Position numbers and translations under genes: made by a program. The notes under the pieces are model-generated. The model worked only from the letters and a program-made list of their open reading frames with translations. It was not told the DNA's origin and did not search any database. 47,676 nucleotides of DNA from Methanomassiliicoccus sp. GTDB lineage: Archaea > Thermoplasmatota > Thermoplasmata > Methanomassiliicoccales > Methanomassiliicoccaceae. Below, piece after piece: positions 33,339 to 41,750 of the stretch. The stretch spans positions 1-47,676 of the forward strand of contig JAAYAX010000003.1 of assembly GCA_012719175.1 (NCBI GenBank), in the 5' to 3' direction. The first letter of the stretch is position 1. Each line of letters starts with the position of its first letter.

Positions 33339-34973
33339 ATGGAGAAATACGGACTAGCCATAGATGTGGGAACGAGCGGTACAAGAATGCATGCGGTGGA
33401 CCTGGACTCGAAGAAGATCATCTCCACAGCAATAACCATGCGCCATCCTGTTCCAGGTGCGAACGTCATGGATCACCTGACTTTCTGCATCGAGGTGGAC
33501 AGAGGACTGGCCCACAGATTGCTGATCGACACCTCCAACAGGCTCATGAAGCTGCTGGACATCGATCTCAAAAAAGTGGAGAGGGTGGCCATCTGTGGTA
33601 ACCCTATCCAGCTCTCGATATACCAGGACATGGAGGTACGTGACCTGGCCTTCGCCATGCCTAATGCGCTTAAGAGCCGAGGGGTCGAGCTACAGAAGAG
33701 GGATGCGACGGTCCTCAACGCTGCGGATATCGGGCTGGAGCTGTCTGACAATGTCGAGCTATATGTGCCCCCCGCCATCCGCCACGAGATCGGTGCGGAC
33801 GCTCTGGCCATGATGTATAAGACCAACCTGTTGGACCGGAAGGAGAACGTCCTGGTCACCGACTATGGTACCAATGCCGAGATGGCCCTCAAGGTCGGTG
33901 ATGAGATCTACACCGGCTCGGCCGCGGCCGGTCCGGCCATCGAGGGACAGTCCATAAAGGCTGGTATGCTGGCAGCTCCGGGAGCCATCAGCGACGTGGA
34001 TGCGTTCATGGACTGGAAGTGCATCGTTCTCGACGATGCCATCCTGGCTCAGGAGGGTGACACGGTCAACCCCAACACCGGAACGGTGGTCACGGAGAGC
34101 GCCATGCACGGGAAGGCGACCGGTATCACCGGTACCGGTGTCATCGCGGCCATCGCAGAGGGTCTGAGCAACGGCCTGATAAAGATGCCTCACATCAACA
34201 CCGTCGATGGCAGGCTCCACCTTCAGGATGGGGTTATACTCACCGAGCACGATATTGTCGAGGCCTCCAAGACCTTCGGTGCCATGAGGGCCGGTCACTT
34301 CACCTTGCTGGAGCACGCGGGGCTCAAGTTCGAGGAACTGGACATCATGTACATGAGCGGGGCGTCTGGTACGTACGTGGACGCCCACAAGGCGCAGAGG
34401 GTAGGACTGCTACCTCCGTCCTGCGGTCAGATCTTCCAGTACGGGAACACCTCTCTGGCCCTGGCCCTGGACCTGGTCCGGGACCCCGGACTGTTGGACA
34501 ACCTGCAGTCGCTGGCCAACTCCATACGTGCCAACCACGTCATGTTCGCCACCGACAAGGTGTTCGAGACCGTGTTCATTCAGGAGCTGGCATATTGGAC
34601 CGAGGGAATGCCTATGGAGATGTACAACATGATGCTGGGCCTCCAGGACATCCAGCCCCTGCCGGAGAAGATCAAGGATGCCCAGGTCACTCGTACCGTG
34701 CTCAGGGACATACCCGATCTAGGTTACAAGGGACTGAGGGTCCTCAGGGACATAGGCATCTTCATGGAGGGATCGTTCGAGGGTTGCATCGGTTGCAGCA
34801 AGTGCGTCGATGATTGCCCCGAGAACGCCATCACCATGACCCCCATGGGCGATACGTATAACATGAGGATCGCCTCCGACCTATGCAACGGAACCGCCTG
34901 CTTGCGCTGCGAGAGGGTCTGCCCCGAGAAGGTCTTCAAAGTGAAGGAGCTGCAGAAGAACATTTTAAAATAA
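33339..34973 (+). CDS. RamA-family corrinoid-protein reductive activase
   Basis: A 544-residue iron-sulfur protein that reduces inactive Co(II) corrinoid proteins to active Co(I) with ATP, as RamA does for methylamine systems. The start GLAIDVGTSGTRMHAVDLDS is an ASKHA-type nucleotide-binding opening. The C-terminus has two ferredoxin-like clusters: Cys483, 486, 489, 493 and Cys516, 521, 524, 528. The second has an unusual C-x4-C first spacing. Length matches RamA (about 540). It is nine bases after the histidine-tailed gene, with GAGGTGATC as ribosome site, and convergent with mtaCB, so MtaC is the probable client. The name RamM would fit that role but cannot be proven. Confidence 0.88.
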   Translation: MEKYGLAIDVGTSGTRMHAVDLDSKKIISTAITMRHPVPGANVMDHLTFCIEVDRGLAHRLLIDTSNRLMKLLDIDLKKVERVAICGNPIQLSIYQDMEVRDLAFAMPNALKSRGVELQKRDATVLNAADIGLELSDNVELYVPPAIRHEIGADALAMMYKTNLLDRKENVLVTDYGTNAEMALKVGDEIYTGSAAAGPAIEGQSIKAGMLAAPGAISDVDAFMDWKCIVLDDAILAQEGDTVNPNTGTVVTESAMHGKATGITGTGVIAAIAEGLSNGLIKMPHINTVDGRLHLQDGVILTEHDIVEASKTFGAMRAGHFTLLEHAGLKFEELDIMYMSGASGTYVDAHKAQRVGLLPPSCGQIFQYGNTSLALALDLVRDPGLLDNLQSLANSIRANHVMFATDKVFETVFIQELAYWTEGMPMEMYNMMLGLQDIQPLPEKIKDAQVTRTVLRDIPDLGYKGLRVLRDIGIFMEGSFEGCIGCSKCVDDCPENAITMTPMGDTYNMRIASDLCNGTACLRCERVCPEKVFKVKELQKNILK

Positions 34974-34975
34974 AA

Positions 34976-35002
34976 ATAGGAGAGGGGTCAGCCCTCCCCT
35001 AT
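34976..35002 (+). terminator. Hairpin terminator after the activase gene
   Basis: ATAGGAGAGGG and CCCTCCCCTAT pair at ten of eleven positions around loop GTCAG, directly after the stop codon. T-rich sequence follows (TTTCCTTCTTTC). It lies between convergent transcription units, so it should end the CobW-RamA operon and may also serve mtaCB. Confidence 0.65.
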
Positions 35003-35096
35003 ACTTTCCTTCTTTCTGATCTACCGTTCTGTTTCTGAATTAGTGGGGCATGGGACCGGCCTATGCTTTGATGGGGTCCGCTCCATCTCGACCTGC

Positions 35097-36500
35097 TTAC
35101 ATCTCATAGTTCTTTGGATTGAATAGGGGGACGTCCTTGTAGGCCTTGAGGCACATCTCCTGGAAGAGACCTTCCTCATCAGGTAGGGCTGACAGGTCGG
35201 TGATGATGCGACGAAGCATGTCCTGCTCGTGCTTGGATAATCTCAGCTTACCTGCCTTGTTCTCCTCCTCGATTAGCCTGGCCGCGGTCATGCCTGCAGC
35301 CTTGGAGCGGAGGTAGATATCGTTTCCATATTCCACTATGGCCTGACCGATCTTGTAGGCATTATCATAGGCCAGGATGAAAGCCTCCGGACTGCGGTAC
35401 CGGTCCGTGGCCATGTACAGGTCACGGAGGAGCCGGTCCTGCTTCAGCTGCTTGGCCATGTTCATAAGGGCGGCCTCATATCCTATGGAGCCTAGCCAGC
35501 ACTGAACGGACGATCCGCCGAACTCGGGGTGGTATTCCACGGACTCGTTGGACCACAGGTCGCACACCTGAGCTATGAGATTTCCCATGAGGTCAGCGTG
35601 GGCGCACTGGCAGTTCTTACCCTCCTGGGCCGTGGGTTTACCAGCGATGGCCTTGACGATGGGGCCCTCGTATCCGCAGTCCTTATCGGGGCCGGTAGCC
35701 CCGCACTCCCACGCCACCAGGGTCTTGGCGGAGGCGATGGCTCTGGTGACCGCGGCGAAGGTGCGGGGGATGTCCCGGTCGAGGTAACCGCCAGCCATGA
35801 ACATAGAGGTGTTCGCGCCTGCGCAATTGGTGTCCCCACCGGCACGGACCTTGTTCTTCTTGGCGATGTCGACGATCTGGGGCCATATCCACGCCATGTC
35901 GATGGAGCCGAGGTAGCCGATGCCGAACAACCACCCACGGATGTCCTGGCGCAGGATAGCGTAGTCGGCGACCTCCTTGCCCCCCGTGGACTCGATGGAG
36001 AGCAGATCCGCCCCGTTCTCGGCCGCGACCTCGATCGATTCCACACACTTCTCTGGATAACTGTGCTTCTTGTCCATGTCGATGCGCAGACCCTCCTCCG
36101 CTAGTCGGGGGTCGGCAACTGTATGGCGGATGGATAGAGCGATTCCATACTCATCATGGTAGTTCTGCATCATCTCCTTCTGGCCTGCGACCACCGGCTT
36201 CTCGTACCTCTGAGGCTCGTTGACCATCTGGAAGATGTGCTCGTTCTCCAGCTGCACCGTGGGGAAGCCCAGGGTGATCGCCCTGTCCAGTATGTCCTTG
36301 GTTATGTAGTCGACGTACTCCCTCCTGAGGGACTCAGGACTCTTCTCCGCGCCCGGCCGGGGGGCAAAGTTGATCTCCGGGACCACGACACCCGCTCCCA
36401 CTGTCTGCCCCAGACCATAGGAGACGGGATACCTGGCCTCACCAAACACCATCTCGTCCGGGGATCCGTACTCCATCCTCGTGTATCTCTTGATAGCCAT
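35097..36500 (-). CDS. mtaB: Methanol:corrinoid methyltransferase MtaB
   Basis: A 467-residue zinc enzyme that activates methanol and transfers its methyl group to the corrinoid of MtaC, the first step of methanol-dependent methanogenesis. Zinc ligands of the Methanosarcina barkeri protein (Glu164, Cys220, Cys269) correspond exactly, at a constant shift of six, to Glu170 (LSIESTGGKE), Cys226 (DTNCAGANT) and Cys275 (DKDCGYEGP). Length fits the family. It follows mtaC by 11 bases with GGAGGCATCAAA before its ATG, so the two are cotranscribed and made in equal amounts. The partner MtaA that passes the methyl group to coenzyme M is not in the window. Confidence 0.97.
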   Translation of the reverse strand: MAIKRYTRMEYGSPDEMVFGEARYPVSYGLGQTVGAGVVVPEINFAPRPGAEKSPESLRREYVDYITKDILDRAITLGFPTVQLENEHIFQMVNEPQRYEKPVVAGQKEMMQNYHDEYGIALSIRHTVADPRLAEEGLRIDMDKKHSYPEKCVESIEVAAENGADLLSIESTGGKEVADYAILRQDIRGWLFGIGYLGSIDMAWIWPQIVDIAKKNKVRAGGDTNCAGANTSMFMAGGYLDRDIPRTFAAVTRAIASAKTLVAWECGATGPDKDCGYEGPIVKAIAGKPTAQEGKNCQCAHADLMGNLIAQVCDLWSNESVEYHPEFGGSSVQCWLGSIGYEAALMNMAKQLKQDRLLRDLYMATDRYRSPEAFILAYDNAYKIGQAIVEYGNDIYLRSKAAGMTAARLIEEENKAGKLRLSKHEQDMLRRIITDLSALPDEEGLFQEMCLKAYKDVPLFNPKNYEM

Positions 36501-36511
36501 TTTGATGCCTC

Positions 36512-37297
36512 CTACTCCTTAGCTGCCGTAAGTTTATCCCAGTTCTCCCGGAGACGCCTCCAGTCGTAACCCTCCATGGTCTTATTGGCCAGGGCCGGAC
36601 CCTGTATGGCCTTGGCCGCGAACACCCCCATGGGATAGGACTCCACGAACGCACGGTTCACCGCCCCGCCCGCGCATATGAAGGGGATGTTGATCCCCCG
36701 CTCCCGAAGCTTTTCGGAGATCTTGGGGAACGCGGACATGGTGGTGGTCATGAGCGCGGTGCCGGTCAATATCGCCGGCTTTTCGTTCTCCACGGTGGTT
36801 ATGACGTCCTGTATGGATACATCCCTCCCCATGTCCACGACAGTGTAGCCGTTGGACTTCAGGAGCACGGCAGCTATGTTCTTGCCGATGTCGTGGGGGT
36901 CTCCTTCGGCCACGTGCATAACCACCTTGCCTCGTGTCTCGCGTGCCCCCTGCATCTGGGACTCGCACAGCTTCACCCCTTTGTCCATGACCTCGGCGGC
37001 CACCATCACGTGCGGAAGGTAGTAGATGCCCCTTCCATATAGCTCACCCACTATGTCCATACCCTTGATGAGGCCTTGCTCGATCACCTCCTCTGGACTA
37101 TAGTTCTTCAGGGCCGAGGCCACATTCTCCGTGATGTTCTTAGAGCGCATGAAAACGACATCCTCGACCACCTTTCGGAGGTAGGGGTCCTTAGGCACCA
37201 TTCTCGCCGCCAGCTCCTCAGGTGACTCCTTGGACTCCATCTGGATATCGTATCTTCTTAGAACACGGTCAAAGTTCACACTCTTAAGATCTAACAT
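36512..37297 (-). CDS. mtaC: Methanol corrinoid protein MtaC
   Basis: A 261-residue carrier of the corrinoid that accepts methyl groups from MtaB. A helical cap domain (about 40-115, with KGMDIVGELYGRGIYYLPHV) precedes the Rossmann-type cobalamin-binding domain. The axial ligand is His135 in DPHDIGKN. GTALMTTTM and FICAGGAVN contact the nucleotide tail. AAGGAGGT seven bases before the ATG is one of the strongest ribosome sites in the window, consistent with high expression. Oxidised MtaC must be reactivated, and the RamA-like gene opposite is the natural candidate. A 13-bp palindrome lies upstream. Confidence 0.97.
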   Translation of the reverse strand: MLDLKSVNFDRVLRRYDIQMESKESPEELAARMVPKDPYLRKVVEDVVFMRSKNITENVASALKNYSPEEVIEQGLIKGMDIVGELYGRGIYYLPHVMVAAEVMDKGVKLCESQMQGARETRGKVVMHVAEGDPHDIGKNIAAVLLKSNGYTVVDMGRDVSIQDVITTVENEKPAILTGTALMTTTMSAFPKISEKLRERGINIPFICAGGAVNRAFVESYPMGVFAAKAIQGPALANKTMEGYDWRRLRENWDKLTAAKE

Positions 37298-37635
37298 GCT
37301 CGTACCTCCTTAAAGCCTATCGCGGGGAGATTATGATAATCCGCTCTCCGCTGTTTTCGCTCACGAGTTCTATACCGATTACCTGCCTTCGATAAGGCCG
37401 TCAGGGGTCATATCTTTTTGGTGCCCTTCCTTCGCCCCGTTCGGAAAAAAATGAAGATGATGGAATGTACCCGCATCTTGTCTACCATATGAGAACATGG
37501 AGTGGCAGATGATCGTTGGAGCTCTGTCCCCGAAGCCATGCTCTCATTGGGCCCGGGCCCGCTCTTAAATGCGGCATTGTCGATGTTAGCTCCGTAGAGC
37601 AAAAGCCTTTTTCTGGAAACGGTTATCCTGCCATC
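37298..37635. other. Divergent mtaCB / cca promoter region
   Basis: No gene. The left part is the mtaC leader, with a strong ribosome site, a palindrome and a weak TATA (GTATAG on the reverse strand, about 37371-37376). The right part contains CTTAAATG near 37565, a possible TATA for cca. A frame that extends cca upstream by 40 codons was rejected. Confidence 0.5.
37329..37341. promoter_or_regulatory. 13-bp palindrome upstream of mtaC
   Basis: GATTAT-G-ATAATC is a perfect palindrome 32-44 bases before the mtaC ATG. With the TATA near 37373 it would fall a few bases downstream of the transcript start, a position typical of archaeal repressors. ATGATAATC also occurs at the very start of the CobW GTPase gene, but there it is coding sequence and may be chance. 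Confidence 0.45.
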
Positions 37636-38964
37636 ATGGTCCTGGAGGATGATGTTCTAAAGAAGATATCGCCCACGCCAGAAAGAAGGAAGGCGATACA
37701 GAGGAGCGTCAACTCCCTGCTGGCAAGGACGAAGGAAGAGGCCGACAAGGAAGGCCTCGAACTGAGGGTGACCCTGGTGGGCTCGGTGGCCAAGGACACT
37801 TTCCTTCGGGAGCCGGATATCGACATATTCATCCTCTTCCCAGAAACCATTCCTCGCGCACGGTTGGAAGCGGCTGGTCTGGCTATAGGCAAGAGGATCC
37901 TGAGCGTCCACGAGGAGCGCTATGCCGAGCACCCCTATGTGCATGGTAAGTGGGATGATCTGGAGGTGGACCTCGTTCCCTGCTACCAGATAACCGACAC
38001 GGCCTTGCTAAGGTCCGCGGTGGACCGCACCCCCTTCCACACCAAATACGTTCAGTCCCATCTAGGGGAGGGACAGAAGGGAGAGGTCCGCTTGTTGAAG
38101 CAGTTCGCCAAGGGGATCGGCGTGTACGGGGCCGAGGCCAGGGTGCAGGGCTTCTCCGGCTATCTCCTGGAGCTGCTGGTGATGAGGTATGATACCTTCA
38201 GGGAGGTGCTGGAGGCCAGTGAGGGCTGGGCCAGGGGCACTGCCATATGGCTGGAGAAGAAGGGTACAAAGAAGTTCGATGAGCCGTTCATATTCTACGA
38301 TCCTGTGGACAGTAAAAGGAACGTGGCCTCAGCGCTGTCCCCGAACTGCCTGGCACTGTTCATCTTCGCAGCACGAGCATACTTGAAAGAGCCGTCCGAG
38401 CGGTTCTTCTTCCCCCGAAGGCGCGAGCCGTTGGAACTGCGATCGGTGAAAGCGATGCTGGAAGAGCGGGGGAGCGGGGTGCTTCTGGTAAGCATGGAGA
38501 GGCCGTCCCTGATCGATGACAACCTCTACCCTCAGATCAGAAGGAGCCTCGACGGCCTCCGCGCTCTCCTGGCGTCTCATGACTTCAGGGTCATAGACCG
38601 CGCCTTCCATGTTGCCGAGGACCTCAGCTTCATTCTGGAGTTGGAAGAGCTTGTCCTATCAAGAGGAAGGAGGCACTCAGGCCCACCGGCGTGGATCGAT
38701 AACGCCTCCTCGTTCTTGGAGCGATGGGGGAACGATGGCCTAAGCCGCCCTTTCCTAGAGGATGGCCATTGGACAGTGGTGGCTCCCCGGGACTACCCTT
38801 CGGCGGACGACCTGGTCAGGGCTAAGCTATCGACGGCCGCGTTGGGCAGCGACATAAGAAAAAAGATGTCCGCGGAAGTGCGGATGGGGGAAGAGGTGCT
38901 GATAGAGGAGAACCGACCCTTGCTATCCGCATTATTGGATAAAAGAATGAGTTGGGAGATCTGA
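37636..38964 (+). CDS. cca: CCA-adding enzyme (archaeal tRNA nucleotidyltransferase)
   Basis: A 442-residue class I nucleotidyltransferase that adds or repairs the 3' CCA of tRNA. The catalytic GS-x(n)-DxD signature is VTLVGSVAKDTFLREPDIDI with a third carboxylate in DDLEVDLVPCYQI. FSGYLLELLVMRYDTF belongs to the central domain, and the C-terminal body and tail regions match archaeal length. The start at 37636 removes 40 nonconserved codons. The two tRNA genes in the window already encode CCA, so here the enzyme mainly maintains ends. It is monocistronic and convergent with a small membrane protein. Confidence 0.93.
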   Translation: MVLEDDVLKKISPTPERRKAIQRSVNSLLARTKEEADKEGLELRVTLVGSVAKDTFLREPDIDIFILFPETIPRARLEAAGLAIGKRILSVHEERYAEHPYVHGKWDDLEVDLVPCYQITDTALLRSAVDRTPFHTKYVQSHLGEGQKGEVRLLKQFAKGIGVYGAEARVQGFSGYLLELLVMRYDTFREVLEASEGWARGTAIWLEKKGTKKFDEPFIFYDPVDSKRNVASALSPNCLALFIFAARAYLKEPSERFFFPRRREPLELRSVKAMLEERGSGVLLVSMERPSLIDDNLYPQIRRSLDGLRALLASHDFRVIDRAFHVAEDLSFILELEELVLSRGRRHSGPPAWIDNASSFLERWGNDGLSRPFLEDGHWTVVAPRDYPSADDLVRAKLSTAALGSDIRKKMSAEVRMGEEVLIEENRPLLSALLDKRMSWEI

Positions 38965-38971
38965 GCGCCGT

Positions 38972-39325
38972 TCAGATGAACGGCTCGTTGAGCAACAATA
39001 TCCAGATTCCCAGGGAGAGTAGCATGTACAGGGCAAGGTTACCGATCATGGTCTTCTTGTCAATGTCGCTCATGCTTATCTTCATGTACCTCAGCACGTA
39101 ATTGAGGGTGACAGCCCCTATCAAATACACTATGAGGCCGAATATCACGCCCAAGACATTGCCGACCAGCGCGGCCACGACCCCGAACGCTCCGGCTATG
39201 ATCGCGGTCAGCATCAAGGCCTTGGTTCCTACAATGTCCTTAACGAGAAAGGCTTTCTCATCGAACTCTGGAGGGACCCACTCGTATTCCGGTTCCTTCT
39301 CTTCCTTTCTCTTCTTTCGGGCCAT
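38972..39325 (-). CDS. Small three-helix membrane protein
   Basis: A 117-residue protein. A highly charged N-terminus (RKKRKEEKEPEYEWVPPEFDEKAF) precedes three hydrophobic helices (about 36-55, 58-80, 95-113). This resembles conserved euryarchaeal proteins of unknown function, but no named family is recognised. The acidic/basic N-terminus is probably cytoplasmic. GGGAGCTTCGAA lies before the ATG. It is convergent with cca by eight bases and divergent from radA across a long gap. Confidence 0.65.
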   Translation of the reverse strand: MARKKRKEEKEPEYEWVPPEFDEKAFLVKDIVGTKALMLTAIIAGAFGVVAALVGNVLGVIFGLIVYLIGAVTLNYVLRYMKISMSDIDKKTMIGNLALYMLLSLGIWILLLNEPFI

Positions 39326-39761
39326 TTCGAAGCTCCCTGATGGCAGTTCCCTAAGAACAATCGTATAATAAAACTTTTCAAGGGCGGTAATAACTGGAGA
39401 CCGCTAGTGGTCAGTTCATGATGCTGATAAATGGTCCGCCCTGGAGGGTGAGAAAGGTGGGATCGAAGGTACATGATGTGGTTTGAATCGTAATGGGACG
39501 ATGCACACACTAACAACCGCTTGAAGCTCATGAGAGTGAAAGTGGTGGGCTCTCGACCAAAATCACATGGGAATATGACCGGACTGTCGACCATGTAATA
39601 TTTTTATAAGAAATGCTCTGAGGCAGCATATTGACCTCGGTGCTTTCGTTTTTCGGTCCCTTTTCTTGATGCTGGCCTTCAATTGTTAGATGGTACTTTC
39701 GACCAACTGGGGGGGTGCTTTTATAGTTCGAGGGAGTTTGGTTGGGATAAGGTGAGCATAA
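39326..39761. other. Upstream region of radA
   Basis: No protein gene is supported. TCGACCA occurs three times on this strand (39553-39559, 39587-39593, 39699-39705). An orphan TATA (TTTTTATAA, 39601-39609) has no gene within 100 bases, while TTTTATAG at 39719-39726 suits radA. Sequence near 39640-39667 ends in T-runs, so a very short RNA is conceivable. Confidence 0.45.
39719..39726 (+). promoter_or_regulatory. TATA box of radA
   Basis: TTTTATAG lies about 40 bases before the radA TTG, giving a leader of about 10-15 bases that just contains the ribosome site AAGGTGAG. Confidence 0.55.
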
Positions 39762-40703
39762 TTGCCCGCAAACAGCATAGAAGAGTTGCCTGGAGTAGGA
39801 CCCGCAACTGCAGAGAAGCTGCGTGATGCCGGCTATGTCGACCTGATGGCTATAGCAGTGGAATCCCCCAAGGTGCTATCTGAGGTAGCAGAGATAGGGG
39901 AGAGCACAGCGGTGAAGATCATCGCAGCAGCCAAGCAGGCCGCGGACGTCGGAGGGTTTGAGACCGGAGACCTGATATTGGAGAGAAGGAGGAACATCCA
40001 CAAGCTGACCTCCTGTTCGAAGGCCTTCGATGAGCTGATGGGGGGAGGTCTGGAGACCCAGTCCATCACCGAGTTCTTCGGTGAGTTCGGAAGTGGGAAG
40101 ACCCAGATGTGCTTCCAGCTGGCCGTGAACGCCGGCCGTCCGGTGGAGGATGGAGGCCTTGACGGCAACGTGTTCATAATCGATACCGAGAACACCTTCC
40201 GCCCAGAGAGGATCGTCCAGATGGCAGCTGCCCTGGACATGGATCCAGAGGAGACGTTGAAGAAGATCCATGTGGCGAGAGCGTTCAACTCCCATCACCA
40301 GATGCTACTGGTGGAGAAGGCGCAGGACCTTGCCCACGATCTCAACGTGCGGCTGATGATAGTCGACTCGCTTACAGCCCACTTCCGTGCGGAGTATGTT
40401 GGAAGGGGGGCACTGGCCGAGAGGCAGCAGAACCTTAACAAGCACATGCACGACCTCCTACGGTTCGCCGACCTGAACAACGCGGTGATCGCCGTTACCA
40501 ACCAGGTATCGGCCAAGCCTGACGCGTTCTTCGGGGACCCGACCCGACCTATTGGAGGCCACATCGTCGGACATGCTGCCACCTACCGTCTGTACCTGAG
40601 GAAGAGCAAGGGAGGTAAGCGCATAGCAAGGTTAATTGACTCCCCTAACCTTCCCGAGGCCGAGGCGGTCATAAGCGTTGGCGAAGAGGGCGTCAGAGAC
40701 TGA
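39762..40703 (+). CDS. radA: DNA repair and recombination protein RadA
   Basis: A 313-residue archaeal RecA/Rad51 recombinase that forms filaments on single-stranded DNA and drives strand exchange. An N-terminal helix-hairpin-helix domain (about 1-60, [17 protein letters not shown]) precedes the ATPase core. Walker A is GEFGSGKT at 107-114 and Walker [13 protein letters not shown]. The polymerisation and loop regions [10 protein letters not shown] and [14 protein letters not shown] are present. It begins with TTG, which is supported by AAGGTGAG six bases upstream and by the conserved N-terminus. The upstream region has repeated TCGACCA elements that might regulate it. Confidence 0.97.
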   Translation: MPANSIEELPGVGPATAEKLRDAGYVDLMAIAVESPKVLSEVAEIGESTAVKIIAAAKQAADVGGFETGDLILERRRNIHKLTSCSKAFDELMGGGLETQSITEFFGEFGSGKTQMCFQLAVNAGRPVEDGGLDGNVFIIDTENTFRPERIVQMAAALDMDPEETLKKIHVARAFNSHHQMLLVEKAQDLAHDLNVRLMIVDSLTAHFRAEYVGRGALAERQQNLNKHMHDLLRFADLNNAVIAVTNQVSAKPDAFFGDPTRPIGGHIVGHAATYRLYLRKSKGGKRIARLIDSPNLPEAEAVISVGEEGVRD

Positions 40704-40745
40704 GCATGGTAGAACGGCCTTGCTCTCCCATGAAGGAGGGAGGGC

Positions 40746-41750
40746 ATGAGCCTCATTCCCTATTTTTTTGAACTTTCAGGGGAGCATCCGACCCTGCCGT
40801 TCGCGGATGCTTTCGGCAGCTGCACCGCAGAGTGTGATGGTTTTACCGCCACCGCGTACGGGCCGGGGTACGGCATCTTCGGGCTGGAGAGCGACAGGAT
40901 CGCAGGGATAGCTACCCGCCTGGCTTTGACGCACCGATTGGGCAGGCATCTGGGATCCTGTCCAGTGGAGGAGGTGCACGCCTTCGCGAAAAGTATCGAT
41001 CTCCCTCCTGGCTCCGTCGCCGTTCGGGCCAAGAGGTTCCAGGGACAGCATCAAGACCTTGACCTTGGAAGGCTGGCCGCTGAGGTGGGGGGCGTGGTCG
41101 CTAAGGGCAGGAAGGTGGACCTGTCCCATCCCGATGTGGACGTTAGGATAATGATCTCGGACATGGCCCATATCTACATATGTGAAGCGGAGGTGGACCG
41201 CTCCGCGTTCGAGAAGCGCAAGGTGGCAGAACGCCCCTTTTTCTCCCCCATTTCCCTTCATCCACGCTATGCTCGGGCATTGGTCAACATGACTCTTGTT
41301 AAGAGGGGCGAGCGGCTCCTGGACCCTTTCTGTGGAACCGGTGGTGTGCTCATCGAAGCGGCCTCCATAGGAGTAAGGGCCTGCGGATCGGACATATCCC
41401 CGGAGATGGTGGAGGGCTGCATGAAGAACCTGGAGCACTTCGGCCTCCCGTATGATTGCATGGAGGTGGCGGACATCGGAGATATCGAAGGCAGGTTCGG
41501 AAAGGTGGACGCGGTGGCCACGGACCCCCCCTACGGGCGGGCGACCAGCACGCGGAGGGAACCGTTGGGAGAGCTTTACGACCGGGCATTGACCTCCATG
41601 GCATCGGTGCTGGACCAGGGGTCCCGGGCGGGAATGGTGCTGCCCCGTCCCTGCCCCCAGCAGCTTAAAGGATTGGACCTGGTCCACACCCACCAGCAGA
41701 AGGTGCATCGGTCCCTGGACCGCCATTACTGCATCTTCAGACGACGCTGA
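40746..41750 (+). CDS. tRNA (guanine10-N2) dimethyltransferase Trm-G10
   Basis: A 334-residue tRNA methyltransferase. The N-terminal half is a THUMP-containing RNA-binding region. The C-terminal half is a class I methyltransferase with motif I LLDPFCGTGGVLIEAASIG and motif IV DPPYGRATS, the N2-guanine-type catalytic motif. Archaeal Trm-G10 (Trm11 relatives) methylates G10 of tRNA. The order THUMP then Rossmann and the length fit. AAGGAGGGAGGGC precedes the ATG. It follows radA by about 40 bases and may share its transcript. Its 3' end overlaps the convergent protease gene by 14 bases. Confidence 0.88.
   Translation: MSLIPYFFELSGEHPTLPFADAFGSCTAECDGFTATAYGPGYGIFGLESDRIAGIATRLALTHRLGRHLGSCPVEEVHAFAKSIDLPPGSVAVRAKRFQGQHQDLDLGRLAAEVGGVVAKGRKVDLSHPDVDVRIMISDMAHIYICEAEVDRSAFEKRKVAERPFFSPISLHPRYARALVNMTLVKRGERLLDPFCGTGGVLIEAASIGVRACGSDISPEMVEGCMKNLEHFGLPYDCMEVADIGDIEGRFGKVDAVATDPPYGRATSTRREPLGELYDRALTSMASVLDQGSRAGMVLPRPCPQQLKGLDLVHTHQQKVHRSLDRHYCIFRRR

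Noticed and set aside
37516-37635. N-terminal 40-codon extension of the CCA-adding enzyme
   Set aside because: It is Pro/Gly/Ser-rich and unlike the family, whose conserved protein starts at the internal ATG used here.
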